A stretch of DNA of 35,147 nt from Betaproteobacteria bacterium RIFCSPLOWO2_02_64_14 (GCA_001770325.1 MEQT01000292.1:1-35147), one strand, 5' to 3'; counted from the stretch's first letter, positions 8,684 to 19,389 are shown. Translations and numbers: made by a program. Notes: generated from the letters alone by a model not told the origin.

Positions 8684-8762
8684 CCTCGGTCATGGAGCGC
8701 GGTGCTCTGTAGACCAGTGACTTTGCGTCCCCGCCTTTCGGTCGGGTTTGCCCTTTTCGAAG
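8672..8762 (-). promoter_or_regulatory. GEMM-I / c-di-GMP-I class riboswitch aptamer
   Basis: Minus strand: AAAAGGGCAAACCCGACCGAAAGGCGGGGACGCAAAGTCACTGGTCTACAGAGCACCGCGCTCCATGACCGAGGGATTGCCGA. Conserved GGGCAAACC, GAAA tetraloop on P1b, GGGACGCAAAG, GGUC/GACC stem with distal AGAGC/GCUC(C), terminal UUGCCGA. Confidence 0.9.
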
Positions 8763-8914
8763 TTGAGGAGAATCGCACGCAGGCGATTTCTCACTCGGCT
8801 TTCACGATATCCCCAACGGTGCCAATAATACTATGCCATTTATCACAAATCGATCATTTTCTAGAGGAAGTGCGAGCATGAGCGTTGCTCGCACCGCGCC
8901 TGTCCGCGGCTGGC

Positions 8915-8946
8915 AGGAAATTGTCGCCTCCGGGCGACAATTTCCT
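8915..8946 (-). terminator. Strong stem-loop at the 3' end of the SDR gene
   Basis: Perfect 14-bp inverted repeat AGGAAATTGTCGCC-TCCG-GGCGACAATTTCCT overlapping the SDR stop codon; no long T-run. Confidence 0.7.
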
Positions 8947-9676
8947 AGCGGTGCAAGTCGCGACTGATGAATTCGCCGTTGAGCGGAGCGGACATGTCGC
9001 TCGCAAGCAAGACTACGACGTTCGAGAAATCATCCGGCTGGTAGACGAAGCCCGCAGCGAGCAGGCGCTTGATCTCTTCTTCGGTCTTGCCGACGCGCCA
9101 CAACGGCGTGTCCGTCGCGCCGGGTCCGAAGCAGTTGATACGCACGCCGGTGTCCTTCAGTTCGAGCGAAACGGCGCGCGTGAAGCCGATGATCCCGGCC
9201 TTGGAGGCCGAATAGGCCGATCCCCTGGGCTGGCCCCGGATGCCCGTGCCGGAGGCCGTGCTCAACACGACGCCGCATTTGCGCGGAAGCATGCGCCGGA
9301 TCGCGGCGCGCGCGCCCAGGTACACGCTCTTGAGATTGAGCGTGATCACCGCGTCCCACGTTTCCTCCGTCATGTCCACGAGCGCCACGCGCGGAAACAT
9401 GCCGGCGATGTTGAGCAGAACGTCGAGCGGGCCGAACTCTGCCTCTGTGCGATCGAGCAACTGCTCGAATTGCGCCGCCTGGGTGACGTCCGCCTGGACC
9501 GCGACGGCCCGGCCACCGGCCTTGACGATCGCGTCCGCCGTCGCCTGCGCCGCGGCGAGGTTGATGTCGGAAACGGCAACGGCCGCGCCGGCTTGTGCCA
9601 TGGCGAGACCGTAACAGCGGCCCAGCCCGCCGCCGCCTCCGGTCATTGCAATCGACTTTCCTTCGAGCAGTTTCAT
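8945..9676 (-). CDS. SDR family NAD(P)-dependent oxidoreductase
   Basis: 243 aa; TGGGGGLGR nucleotide-binding motif, NIAGMFPR, YSASKAGIIGFTRA catalytic YxxxK. Confidence 0.93.
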   Translation of the reverse strand: MKLLEGKSIAMTGGGGGLGRCYGLAMAQAGAAVAVSDINLAAAQATADAIVKAGGRAVAVQADVTQAAQFEQLLDRTEAEFGPLDVLLNIAGMFPRVALVDMTEETWDAVITLNLKSVYLGARAAIRRMLPRKCGVVLSTASGTGIRGQPRGSAYSASKAGIIGFTRAVSLELKDTGVRINCFGPGATDTPLWRVGKTEEEIKRLLAAGFVYQPDDFSNVVVLLASDMSAPLNGEFISRDLHR

Positions 9677-9833
9677 GCGCCTCTTCCTTTTCGTGGAATG
9701 CGATCAATGTTCATCTTAAGGCATAATCCACACGCGGCGGGCGAGCCGGTAAGAGGATGCGTCCGGCACGCGCGGCACGCGAGGATCGCCGCCGTGAGGA
9801 AGCAGTTCGACACAACGATCCAGGAGGAAAAAG

Positions 9834-10805
9834 ATGAAAACCATGAAAGCGGCAAGCCTGCTGCTCGCCGCGATATGCCTGCACGTGTCTTCGCAGGCGT
9901 ATGCCCAGGACTATCCGTCGCGGCCGATCCGGCTGGTCGTCCCCTGGCCGCCCGGCGGTATCACCGATGTCATTTCCCGCAGCCTGGGCGCCGTGCTGTC
10001 CGAATCGCTCGGGCAGCAGGTGGTCCCGGACAACCGTCCGGGCGCCGCGGGAACACTGGGCGCCGCCATCACGGCCAAGTCGAACCCCGACGGCTATACC
10101 CTGATGATGCACGACGTGCCGAGCCATGCCATCAGCGCGACCCTCTACAAGAGGCTGAGCTATGACCCGCTGAAAGACATCGAACCGGTCGCACTGCCGT
10201 CGCGCTCGCCGCTGGTGCTCGTCGTCAATCCCAAGTACGGCTTCAAGTCGATCCCGCAACTGATCGACTATGCAAAGAAGCACGCCGGCGATTTCGCTTT
10301 CGCTTCTTCCGGTCCCGGCTCCATCACGCATCTCACCGGGGAGCGGTTCATCCGCGAGACCGGGATCAAGCCGCTGCACGTGCCCTACAAGGGCGGCGGG
10401 CCGGCCACGGCTGCTCTGGTCGCGGGAGAGGCCGGGATGTACTTTGCGTGCATTTCCGCCGCCATTCCGCACATCAAGTCCGGACGGCTGACCCTCCTGG
10501 GCATCACCTTGCCGAAGCGCTCGCCGCTGTATCCGGATACCCCGGCGGTCGCGGAAGCGATCCCCGGATTCATCATGGGATGCAACACCGGGTTTTTCGC
10601 GCCCAGCGGCACGCCGCCGAAGATCCTCGACCGGCTGCACGCGGAAATCATGAAGGCGGTGACACGGCCGAGAATGAAAGACGTGCTTACCGCGAACGCG
10701 GCCGAACCGGCACCGTACACGCGGGCCCAGTTCAAGCAGCACGTGGCCGATGAAGTGCGCGCCTGGGGCAAAGTGGTGCGCGCGTCGGGGCTGAAGGTCG
10801 ACTGA
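9834..10805 (+). CDS. Bug/TctC-family tripartite tricarboxylate transporter substrate-binding protein
   Basis: 323 aa; signal peptide; YPSRPIRLVVPWPPGGITDVISR and HVPYKGGGPA motifs. Confidence 0.95.
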   Translation: MKTMKAASLLLAAICLHVSSQAYAQDYPSRPIRLVVPWPPGGITDVISRSLGAVLSESLGQQVVPDNRPGAAGTLGAAITAKSNPDGYTLMMHDVPSHAISATLYKRLSYDPLKDIEPVALPSRSPLVLVVNPKYGFKSIPQLIDYAKKHAGDFAFASSGPGSITHLTGERFIRETGIKPLHVPYKGGGPATAALVAGEAGMYFACISAAIPHIKSGRLTLLGITLPKRSPLYPDTPAVAEAIPGFIMGCNTGFFAPSGTPPKILDRLHAEIMKAVTRPRMKDVLTANAAEPAPYTRAQFKQHVADEVRAWGKVVRASGLKVD

Positions 10806-10813
10806 ACCCGCCG

Positions 10814-11251
10814 ATGAAACGATCGTTCGCGCAACGCATCGCCGCGATGAACGCGATGTACAAACTCGCCGCCAACGACCGCCCTTCGTTGCCCGCGGAC
10901 GTAGCGGACCGCCTGGTCAAGTTCAAGGCCACGCTGCTCGACGAAGTGCACGAGATCGACGGGATCGTCGCGCTCTCGAAAAACGGCGCCGCGCCGACGG
11001 ATGTCGCAGTGGCGATTGCGGACCTGCTCGGCGACATCATGGTCTACTGCCGCTCCGAGGCGTTGAAGTACGGCCTGCCGCTGGAAGATGTGCTGGACAT
11101 CATCATGGACAGCAACGAGAGCAAGCTGGATGCGAACGGCAACCCGATCTTCGACGCGAACGGCAAGTTTCTCAAGGGGCCGAACTACTGGAAGCCGGAA
11201 CCGAGGATCAGGGCGCTGCTGGAAGAGCGCGGCGTTCGGGCCGCGCCCTAA
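10814..11251 (+). CDS. MazG-like / all-alpha NTP pyrophosphohydrolase family protein
   Basis: 145 aa; LLDEVHEID and ADLLGDIMVYCRSEALKYGLPLEDVLDIIMDSNESK motifs. Confidence 0.7.
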   Translation: MKRSFAQRIAAMNAMYKLAANDRPSLPADVADRLVKFKATLLDEVHEIDGIVALSKNGAAPTDVAVAIADLLGDIMVYCRSEALKYGLPLEDVLDIIMDSNESKLDANGNPIFDANGKFLKGPNYWKPEPRIRALLEERGVRAAP

Positions 11252-11315
11252 GAACCCGCAGCAGCGCTGCGAAGCGGTCTCTACTTGAGCGGAACGAACG
11301 CCCCGGCCTTGTCAG

Positions 11316-11897
11316 TCAGCCGCGCGGTTTCACCCACGTCTCCGACCACGCCAGGCACGCGCTCGTGCACTGCCGGTCGCCGCGCATTTCCAGCCACGGC
11401 ACGTCAGGCGCGAAGCGCCCGTCGCTCTCGATCTGTGCCGATTTGGCGGGAAAAAAAGTACTGAACACGCCCAGCGGACGGTTGCTCGTGCCCGGCGCCA
11501 TGGTGAGCACGAACGGCTCGATGCAGTCATACCAAGTGAGCACGATGCGCCCGGCGCCTGAGACCACCGTTTCCACCGCCGTCGAGCGCGGGTCGCCGGC
11601 GCGGGAGAACTGCGCGTCGAGCACCGGCAGCGCGGTGTCCGCGAAGGCGGGATAAAGGAAGGTCTCGATGGTGCGTTGCAGCCAGCGCGCCACCGCCACG
11701 TTATCGCTGTAGATTCGCACGCGGTCTTCGGTGAGCGGCGATTTCACGAACATCGCGTGGCCTGCGCCGGCCGGGCACCACAGCACGCGCCAGTGACTCA
11801 CGCGCGAGGTGTGCGTCTTGCCGCCATCCGCGCTCAACCGGATGAAGGAGTTTTCGCCGGTCATCAGAACTTCGTTGGGATCGACGGGCTGTGCCAC
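11316..11897 (-). CDS. Hypothetical protein
   Basis: 193 aa ORF with Shine-Dalgarno-like AGGAGG upstream; no family recognised. Confidence 0.65.
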   Translation of the reverse strand: MAQPVDPNEVLMTGENSFIRLSADGGKTHTSRVSHWRVLWCPAGAGHAMFVKSPLTEDRVRIYSDNVAVARWLQRTIETFLYPAFADTALPVLDAQFSRAGDPRSTAVETVVSGAGRIVLTWYDCIEPFVLTMAPGTSNRPLGVFSTFFPAKSAQIESDGRFAPDVPWLEMRGDRQCTSACLAWSETWVKPRG

Positions 11898-11923
11898 GAT
11901 ATCCTCCTACGTGATGGCTGCTG

Positions 11924-12808
11924 CTATTTTGCAGCGCGCGCTTCGGCCAGCAGGCGCACCACGTCCTTGCCGGTGCGCGACTTGTCCCGGTTCTCCGGCG
12001 TCTCCTTGCCAAGCGCCGTGCCGGCGACGAACTGGAAGATGTCCGCCTCTCCCTGGAACACCTTCGGGCCGATGCCGGCCGCGCTCAGGGTTTTGGAGAT
12101 CTCGATCATCTCCGGCACCCAGCGGTAGGCCTTGGGCGCGATCGAAGGAAACTGGCCGAGGATGAAATCGACGAGATCGGAGCGAGAAGTACGCAACTGT
12201 TTCTCCAGCAGCTCGTCCACGCCCAGGCGCTTGGCCGCAACCATGATTTCCAGCCATAGTCCCTGCGTGCCCTTGTTGATCGCGCTGTAGCACATCTTGA
12301 CCGCACTCGCGTCCGCGATGCGCTCGCTCACCACGTGCACGTTCAACTGCGGGCCAGCGAGGGCAGTGAGATCTGCGGCGCCGGGGCCCGAGACGTAGAG
12401 GTTGGTCTTCGCGGTTCCGCGCGGCGGCGACCCGATGATGCCGCCGTCGAGAAAGCGTCCCCCCGCGCCTTCGATCAGGCGCGCAATTTCATGCACTGTG
12501 GGAGGCGCGATCGCGTTGCAGTCGGCGACGAGCGTCTTGTGGCCGCCGGCCCGAATCGCGGCTGCCGCCTCGCGCGCGAAATCGACCGCGGCGCCCGGAT
12601 TCATGACCGAAAGCACGACATCGCATTCGGCGACGAGCCGCGCGATCGTGCCGACGTCGGTCAAACCCGCCTCGCGCGCGAGCGTGCGGCTGCGTTCGCT
12701 GCGCTTGTCGAGCGCGGTGCAGACGGTAAAGCCCTTGTCCTTGATCCGCATCGCGACTGCCTGCCCCATGTCGCCGGGCGTCATCAATCCGACTTTCTCG
12801 ATCTTCAC
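11924..12808 (-). CDS. NAD(P)-binding 3-hydroxyisobutyrate/6-phosphogluconate dehydrogenase-like oxidoreductase
   Basis: GTG start at 12808; VGLMTPGDMGQAVAMRIKDKGF Rossmann start; GGRFLDGGIIGSPP; KMCYSAINKGTQGL. Confidence 0.85.
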   Translation of the reverse strand: MKIEKVGLMTPGDMGQAVAMRIKDKGFTVCTALDKRSERSRTLAREAGLTDVGTIARLVAECDVVLSVMNPGAAVDFAREAAAAIRAGGHKTLVADCNAIAPPTVHEIARLIEGAGGRFLDGGIIGSPPRGTAKTNLYVSGPGAADLTALAGPQLNVHVVSERIADASAVKMCYSAINKGTQGLWLEIMVAAKRLGVDELLEKQLRTSRSDLVDFILGQFPSIAPKAYRWVPEMIEISKTLSAAGIGPKVFQGEADIFQFVAGTALGKETPENRDKSRTGKDVVRLLAEARAAK

Positions 12809-13083
12809 GGCGTTGCCTTTCAGGTGATTTGAGAATGCGCAAACATACCACGGCGGGCGCGACCGCGCACTTCTGTCCAGGCGCGCCTGCCCGTGGAACC
12901 GGGAAGTTCGGGCTGCGCGCAGACTTGCCCAGGCCGGCAAAGCGCGGCAAGATGCGTCCGGGTCGCAGTAGCGGCCGCGCCCAGAGGGAAGAGGATATGA
13001 AGACCGCAATCGCATCTGCCGTTCATCCGCGGTTCCAGAGTTGACGCGCGACACGGGGATGTCCGTTTAGGCCGGTCGCATTC

Positions 13084-14415
13084 GTGGAGATCGCCCGCGA
13101 GTTTGCCCGCTACCTCGTCGCGTCACGTCTCGACGTGGTGCCGCAATCGGTGCGGCACGAAGCAGTGCGCTCGGTGCTCAACTGGGCCGGCTGCGCGGTG
13201 GGCGGCTCGCGGCATGAAGCGATAAACCGCGCGCTCGCTGCGATCGCACCCATCAGCGGTCCGGCCCAGGCAAGCGTGCTCGGGCGCACGGAACGCACCG
13301 ATATCGCTCACGCCGCGCTTATCAACGGCATGAGCGCGCACGTGCTCGATTTCGACGACACGCACCTGCGCACCCTGCTGCACCCGAGCGTGCCGGTGGC
13401 ATCCGCCTTGCTCGCGCTGGCCGAGCGTCAGCCGATGACCGGCGCGGATTTTCTGCACGCGTTCATCCTCGGCATCGAGATCGAATGCCGCATCGCCAAC
13501 GCCATCTACTTCGCCCACAACACCGATTGGTATGTCACCGGCACCGCGGGCGTGTGCGGCGCCGCTGCCGCGACCGGCAAGTCACTGGGACTGGACGAGG
13601 GTCGGCTCGCGTGCGCCATCGGCATCGCGTGCGCGCAGGCAGCAGGGATGCGCGAAATGGCGGGCACCATGACCAAGAGCTTCATCCATGGCCGCGCCGC
13701 GCAGAATGGGCTGCTCGCCGCGCTGCTCGCGGGGCAGGGCTTCACCAGCGCCGAGTCGGCGCTCGAAGGCAAGCATGGTTTCTTCGCGGTCATGGCGCAG
13801 CGCTGCGACCTCTCGCAGATCGTTTCGGGTCTTGGCGAAACGTTCGAAATTGCGCTCAACACCTATAAACCCTATGCCTGCGGCGTGGTGGCGCACCCCG
13901 TGATCGAGGCGTGCATCCGGCTGCGCGAGGCGCATGGCGTGCGCGCGGACGATGTCGAAAGCATCACGCTCGAAGTCCACCCGAAGGCGCTGGAACTTGC
14001 CGGCATCAAAACGCCCCCAAGTGGCCTCAAGTCGAAATGGAGCCTCTACCACTCGGCAGCCGTGGCGCTCGTCGACGGCGCCGCGGGCGAACATCAATAC
14101 ACCGACGCGCGCGTGCATGATCCGGTGGTCGCGACCCTGCGGGGGCGGGTGGTAGCGCAGCCCAATCTCCAATTCGCCGAGGTCGAAGCACGGGCAACCT
14201 GCCGGCTGAAAGATGGCCGCTCGCTCACCCAGCACATCGACAAAGTGATCGGGAGCAGCGAACGACCAATGAGCGACCGCGCCCTGGAAGAAAAAGTCGC
14301 AGGCCTGTGCGAAGGTATACTGTCCCCGCAAAGGGCACGCGCCCTCATCGCAACCTGCCGGGCGCTGCCGACGCTCGCCGCTGCGGGTTCGGTCGCGCGC
14401 GCCGCCGTTCCGTGA
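13084..14415 (+). CDS. MmgE/PrpD family protein
   Basis: 443 aa; HVLDFDDTHLRTLLHPSVPVASALLALAE, GREMAG-type/ MAGTMTKSFIHGRAAQNG and YKPYACGVVAHPVIEA motifs. Confidence 0.93.
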   Translation: MEIAREFARYLVASRLDVVPQSVRHEAVRSVLNWAGCAVGGSRHEAINRALAAIAPISGPAQASVLGRTERTDIAHAALINGMSAHVLDFDDTHLRTLLHPSVPVASALLALAERQPMTGADFLHAFILGIEIECRIANAIYFAHNTDWYVTGTAGVCGAAAATGKSLGLDEGRLACAIGIACAQAAGMREMAGTMTKSFIHGRAAQNGLLAALLAGQGFTSAESALEGKHGFFAVMAQRCDLSQIVSGLGETFEIALNTYKPYACGVVAHPVIEACIRLREAHGVRADDVESITLEVHPKALELAGIKTPPSGLKSKWSLYHSAAVALVDGAAGEHQYTDARVHDPVVATLRGRVVAQPNLQFAEVEARATCRLKDGRSLTQHIDKVIGSSERPMSDRALEEKVAGLCEGILSPQRARALIATCRALPTLAAAGSVARAAVP

Positions 14416-14428
14416 TCATTCATCTCGA

Positions 14429-14782
14429 ATGCATGCAAACGTAAACACCCTGCTTCGCGGCCCGCTGTTCGAGCGGACATTCTTCTATCTGCGGCACGGC
14501 GAGACCGAAGCCAACCGTCTCGGCCTGATCACCGGCGCGACCGACATCGAGCTGAACGCCCGCGGACGCGAACAGGCGCTGGCCGCAGTGGCGCTGGTCA
14601 AAGCGCTGGAGGTGGATGCCGTCTATTCGAGCCCGCTCGTCGTCGCCCACTCCGGCGTGTTTCGCGTGCTGTGCCGGGCACTGGAGATCACCGCGCCTGC
14701 CGCGCCCATAGACAACGCACTGCCGCTGCGCCTCACGCCGCCGGCGGCCGCAGGAGCGCCGTGGTTGCTCGAGCGCGCCTGA
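14429..14782 (+). pseudogene. Histidine phosphatase (phosphoglycerate mutase-like) with an internal in-frame deletion
   Basis: FFYLRHGETEANRLGLITGATDIELNARGREQALAA...VDAVYSSPL joins directly to VVAHSGVFRVLCRAL; the middle of the fold is absent (117 aa versus roughly 200 expected). Confidence 0.7.
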
Positions 14783-14854
14783 TCTGCTGCGTCATCGGGG
14801 CGATCATGAAATAATGTGACTCCCGGTATACCACCGCTTCAAGCAGAGGTTCAC

Positions 14855-15151
14855 GTGGAAAGACTGACTACGCGCCTGCGTCAACTTCTCGCGCGGCCGG
14901 AGTGCACCGTGGCGCCGGGCGTCGCCGATGCGCTCGCCGCGCGGCTGGTGGCGCGCGAAAGTTTCGATGCCGTATACATGACCGGCTTCGGCACCAGCCT
15001 CACGCGGCTTGGCATGCCCGACGTCGGGCTGCTCACCGCGAGTGAAATGGTGGACAACGCCGGCCGCATCGTGGATGCGTCGGGCCTGCCGGAGATCCAG
15101 CAGCTCGAGGAACGCTACGGCGTGCCCGAGGATCAGCGGGCCGCGCTGTGA
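14855..15151 (+). pseudogene. Isocitrate lyase/PEP mutase family protein with a large internal in-frame deletion
   Basis: N-terminus [76 protein letters not shown] joins directly to family C-terminal-like [15 protein letters not shown]; the TIM-barrel core is absent. Confidence 0.7.
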
Positions 15152-15627
15152 GCGAACGGCCGTTCAGGATCCTCGGGATCCAGCAGATCGCGATCGGCGC
15201 GCCCGACAAGAGGCGGCTGCGCGCGCTGTGGGTCGATGCGCTGGGGCTGGCGGTGACCGGAAGTTACCGCAGCGAACGCGAGAACGTCGACGAGGATATC
15301 GCGGTGATCGGCAACGGACCGTTGGGCTGCGAGGTGGACCTGATGCAGCCGCTCGATCCCGCCCGCAGACCGGCGGTGCACGAGCCGCCGCTGAATCACG
15401 TCGGACTGTGGGTGGACGATCTCGCCGCCGCGATCGAATGGCTCTCGGCGCGCGGCGTGCGATTCGCCCCCGGCGGCATCCGCAAGGGCGCCGCGGGGCA
15501 CGACATCTGTTTCATCCATCCCCGCGGCAACGACGCTTCACCGGTGAGCGGCGAAGGCGTCCTCATCGAACTCGTGCAGGCCCCACCCGAGGTGATTGCT
15601 GCGCTGTCCGACAAGCGCGCCGGGTGA
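15148..15627 (+). CDS. VOC family protein, methylmalonyl-CoA epimerase-like
   Basis: 159 aa; [50 protein letters not shown]; adjacent to PCC/MCM genes; GTG overlaps the upstream stop. Confidence 0.7.
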   Translation: MSERPFRILGIQQIAIGAPDKRRLRALWVDALGLAVTGSYRSERENVDEDIAVIGNGPLGCEVDLMQPLDPARRPAVHEPPLNHVGLWVDDLAAAIEWLSARGVRFAPGGIRKGAAGHDICFIHPRGNDASPVSGEGVLIELVQAPPEVIAALSDKRAG

Positions 15628-15741
15628 TCAGTGAACCGGCGAGCGCACCCCGATCGGTTCGACGGGTCGGATCACGGATCACGGTTCACGCATTTCCGAT
15701 CTCGTGCCACCTGCGTTGATCGGCGTGCATCGGCGGTTATT
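15624..15741 (+). repeat. Intergenic nested-palindrome repeat, copy A
   Basis: GTGATCAGTGAACC (15624-15637) / ATCACGGATCACGGTTCAC (15671-15689), then TGCGTTGATCGGCGTGCATCGGCGG (15712-15736). Confidence 0.8.
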
Positions 15742-15753
15742 CTCTCTTACAGG

Positions 15754-17742
15754 TCATTCAAACCGCAGGATCGGCTGATCGACCGCGACGCTCTCGCCCT
15801 GCTTCGCCAGCACCTCGGCGACGACGCAGTCGCGGTCCGCCTTGAGGATGTTTTCCATCTTCATCGCCTCTATCACCGCGAGTTTCTCGCCGGCCTTCAC
15901 CTCCTGGCCCGGCTGCACCGCCAGCTCGGTGACCAGCCCCGGCATCGGCGAGAGCAGGAACTTCGACAGATCCGGCGCCGGTTTCTCCGGCATGAGCGAG
16001 AGCAGGTGTGCATCGCGCGCCGTCATCACCATCGCCTCAGCCTGCGTCCCGCAGTGGATGATGCGGTACTTCAACCCGCGGCGCTCGATCTGCAGGCAGA
16101 TGCGTTCGCCGTCGCATGTGCCCTGGAACAGGAGTTCTCCCAGTTTCCAGTTGGAGATCAGTTCGCGGGTCTCGCCGTCGCATGAAATGAAATAGCCGCC
16201 GGCGGCAGGCGTGAGCTGCAGCGCGTACTGGCGGCCCCCCATCAACACCACCCAGTCGCGCCCCACCGTACGGCTGCGGCCGTTGAACTGGCCCGTCACC
16301 TTGTATGCGCGGGTGATGTATTTCAGGCGGGCGAACGCGGCGACGCTCGCCAGCAGCAGCGGGTCTTCGTGCACCAGGTTGGCCGCGTGGAATCCGTCCG
16401 GATACGCCTCGGCCATGAAGCCGGTGTTGAATGTCCCCGCGACAAAGTGCGGGTGCTGCATCAGTGCGGCCTGGAACGCGATGTTCGACGAGACGCCGCG
16501 GATCACGAATGCGTTCAGCGCATCGCGCATGCGGGCAACGGCCGCTTCGCGCGTCGCGCCGTGACAGATGAGTTTCGCGATCAGCGAATCGTAGTGAATC
16601 GGAATCTCGCCGCCCTCGAAAACGCCGGTGTCCACGCGCACCGCTCCCGCCGTCTCTTCCGGCGGCATGTATTTGACGAGCCGTCCCACCGAAGGCAGGA
16701 AGTTGCGCAGCGGATCCTCGGCATTGACCCGGCATTCGATCGCCCAGCCGTTCAGTTTCACGTCCTGCTGGGCGAGCGGCAGCTTCTCCCCTGCCGCGAC
16801 GCGGATCATCAGCTCGACGAGATCGAGCCCGGTCACCATTTCGGTCACGGGATGCTCGACCTGGAGGCGCGTGTTCATCTCGAGAAAGTAGAAGCGTCGG
16901 TCGCTGCCGACGACGAACTCCACCGTGCCGGCCGACTCGTAGCGCACCGCTTTCGCCAGCGCCACCGCCTGTTCGCCCATGGCCTTGCGAGTAGCCGCGT
17001 CGAGAAACGGCGACGGCGCCTCCTCGGCGAGCTTCTGATGGCGGCGCTGAATCGAGCATTCGCGCTCCCCCAGGTGCACCACGTTGCCATGCGCGTCGCC
17101 CAGCACCTGGATTTCGACGTGGTGCGGTTGCTCGATGAATTTCTCGATGAACACGCGGTCGTCGCCGAAAGCGTTCAGCGCTTCGCTGCGGCAGGAGGCG
17201 TAGCCCTCGCGGCACTCGGCATCATTTGCCGCCACGCGCAGCCCCTTGCCGCCGCCGCCCGCGCTCGCCTTGATCATCACCGGGTAGCCGACCTCGCGCG
17301 CGATTTTCACCGCCTGGCCCGCGCTCGTGATCGCGCCGTTGTGGCCGGGAATGGCGTTCACACCCGCGCCGAGCGCCAGCTTCTTCGAGGCAATCTTGTC
17401 GCCCATCACCTCGATCGCCGCTGCCGTCGGGCCGATGAAGACGATGCCCTCCCCATCCAGGCGCCTGCGGAAGTCTGCGTTCTCGGACAGAAACCCGTAA
17501 CCCGGATGGAGCGCTTCGGCAGCGGTCTGCCGGCAGGCCGCGACGATCCTGTCCATTGAGAGATAGGACTCGCGCGAAGGCGGGGCACCGATGCACACCG
17601 CCTCGTCGGCGAGCGCCACGTGAAGCGCATCCTCGTCGGCCTCGGAATACACCGCGACCGTGGCGATACCCATCCTGCGCGCCGTCCGGATGACGCGGCA
17701 CGCGATCTCGCCCCGATTGGCGATCAGAATTTTACGGAACAT
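15754..17742 (-). CDS. pccA: Propionyl-/acetyl-CoA carboxylase biotin-containing alpha subunit
   Basis: Start MFRKILIANRGEIACRVIRTARRMGI; ATP-grasp GGGGKGLR; C-terminal biotin site EAMKMEN. Confidence 0.93.
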   Translation of the reverse strand: MFRKILIANRGEIACRVIRTARRMGIATVAVYSEADEDALHVALADEAVCIGAPPSRESYLSMDRIVAACRQTAAEALHPGYGFLSENADFRRRLDGEGIVFIGPTAAAIEVMGDKIASKKLALGAGVNAIPGHNGAITSAGQAVKIAREVGYPVMIKASAGGGGKGLRVAANDAECREGYASCRSEALNAFGDDRVFIEKFIEQPHHVEIQVLGDAHGNVVHLGERECSIQRRHQKLAEEAPSPFLDAATRKAMGEQAVALAKAVRYESAGTVEFVVGSDRRFYFLEMNTRLQVEHPVTEMVTGLDLVELMIRVAAGEKLPLAQQDVKLNGWAIECRVNAEDPLRNFLPSVGRLVKYMPPEETAGAVRVDTGVFEGGEIPIHYDSLIAKLICHGATREAAVARMRDALNAFVIRGVSSNIAFQAALMQHPHFVAGTFNTGFMAEAYPDGFHAANLVHEDPLLLASVAAFARLKYITRAYKVTGQFNGRSRTVGRDWVVLMGGRQYALQLTPAAGGYFISCDGETRELISNWKLGELLFQGTCDGERICLQIERRGLKYRIIHCGTQAEAMVMTARDAHLLSLMPEKPAPDLSKFLLSPMPGLVTELAVQPGQEVKAGEKLAVIEAMKMENILKADRDCVVAEVLAKQGESVAVDQPILRFE

Positions 17743-17814
17743 GTTTCTTCTTGTCGGTGACGGAGGAGCCCCTCGCCCCTCACCCTTCCGCCTTCGTCCT
17801 TCCGCCTTCATCCT

Positions 17815-19347
<1,533 letters not shown>

Positions 19348-19389
19348 GGCGTCCTTCCTTTCGACTCCAAGAGAGGTGGTCAGCTTCCG

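Noticed and set aside
8819-8870. Sigma-54 promoter in the AT-rich stretch upstream of the riboswitch
   Set aside because: TGGCA and TTGGCA-like words are present but the GG-GC spacing does not fit the -24/-12 consensus; a promoter is likely here but its class cannot be assigned.
8514-8881. Short plus-strand ORFs (68, 63 and 89 aa)
   Set aside because: They lie over the riboswitch and leader structures on the other strand; no RBS or family support.
8885-9833. 5' part of the 426 aa plus-strand ORF 8885-10165
   Set aside because: Antisense to the SDR gene, then out of frame with the Bug protein.
16369-17559. 396 aa plus-strand ORF
   Set aside because: Antisense to pccA, high-GC shadow frame.
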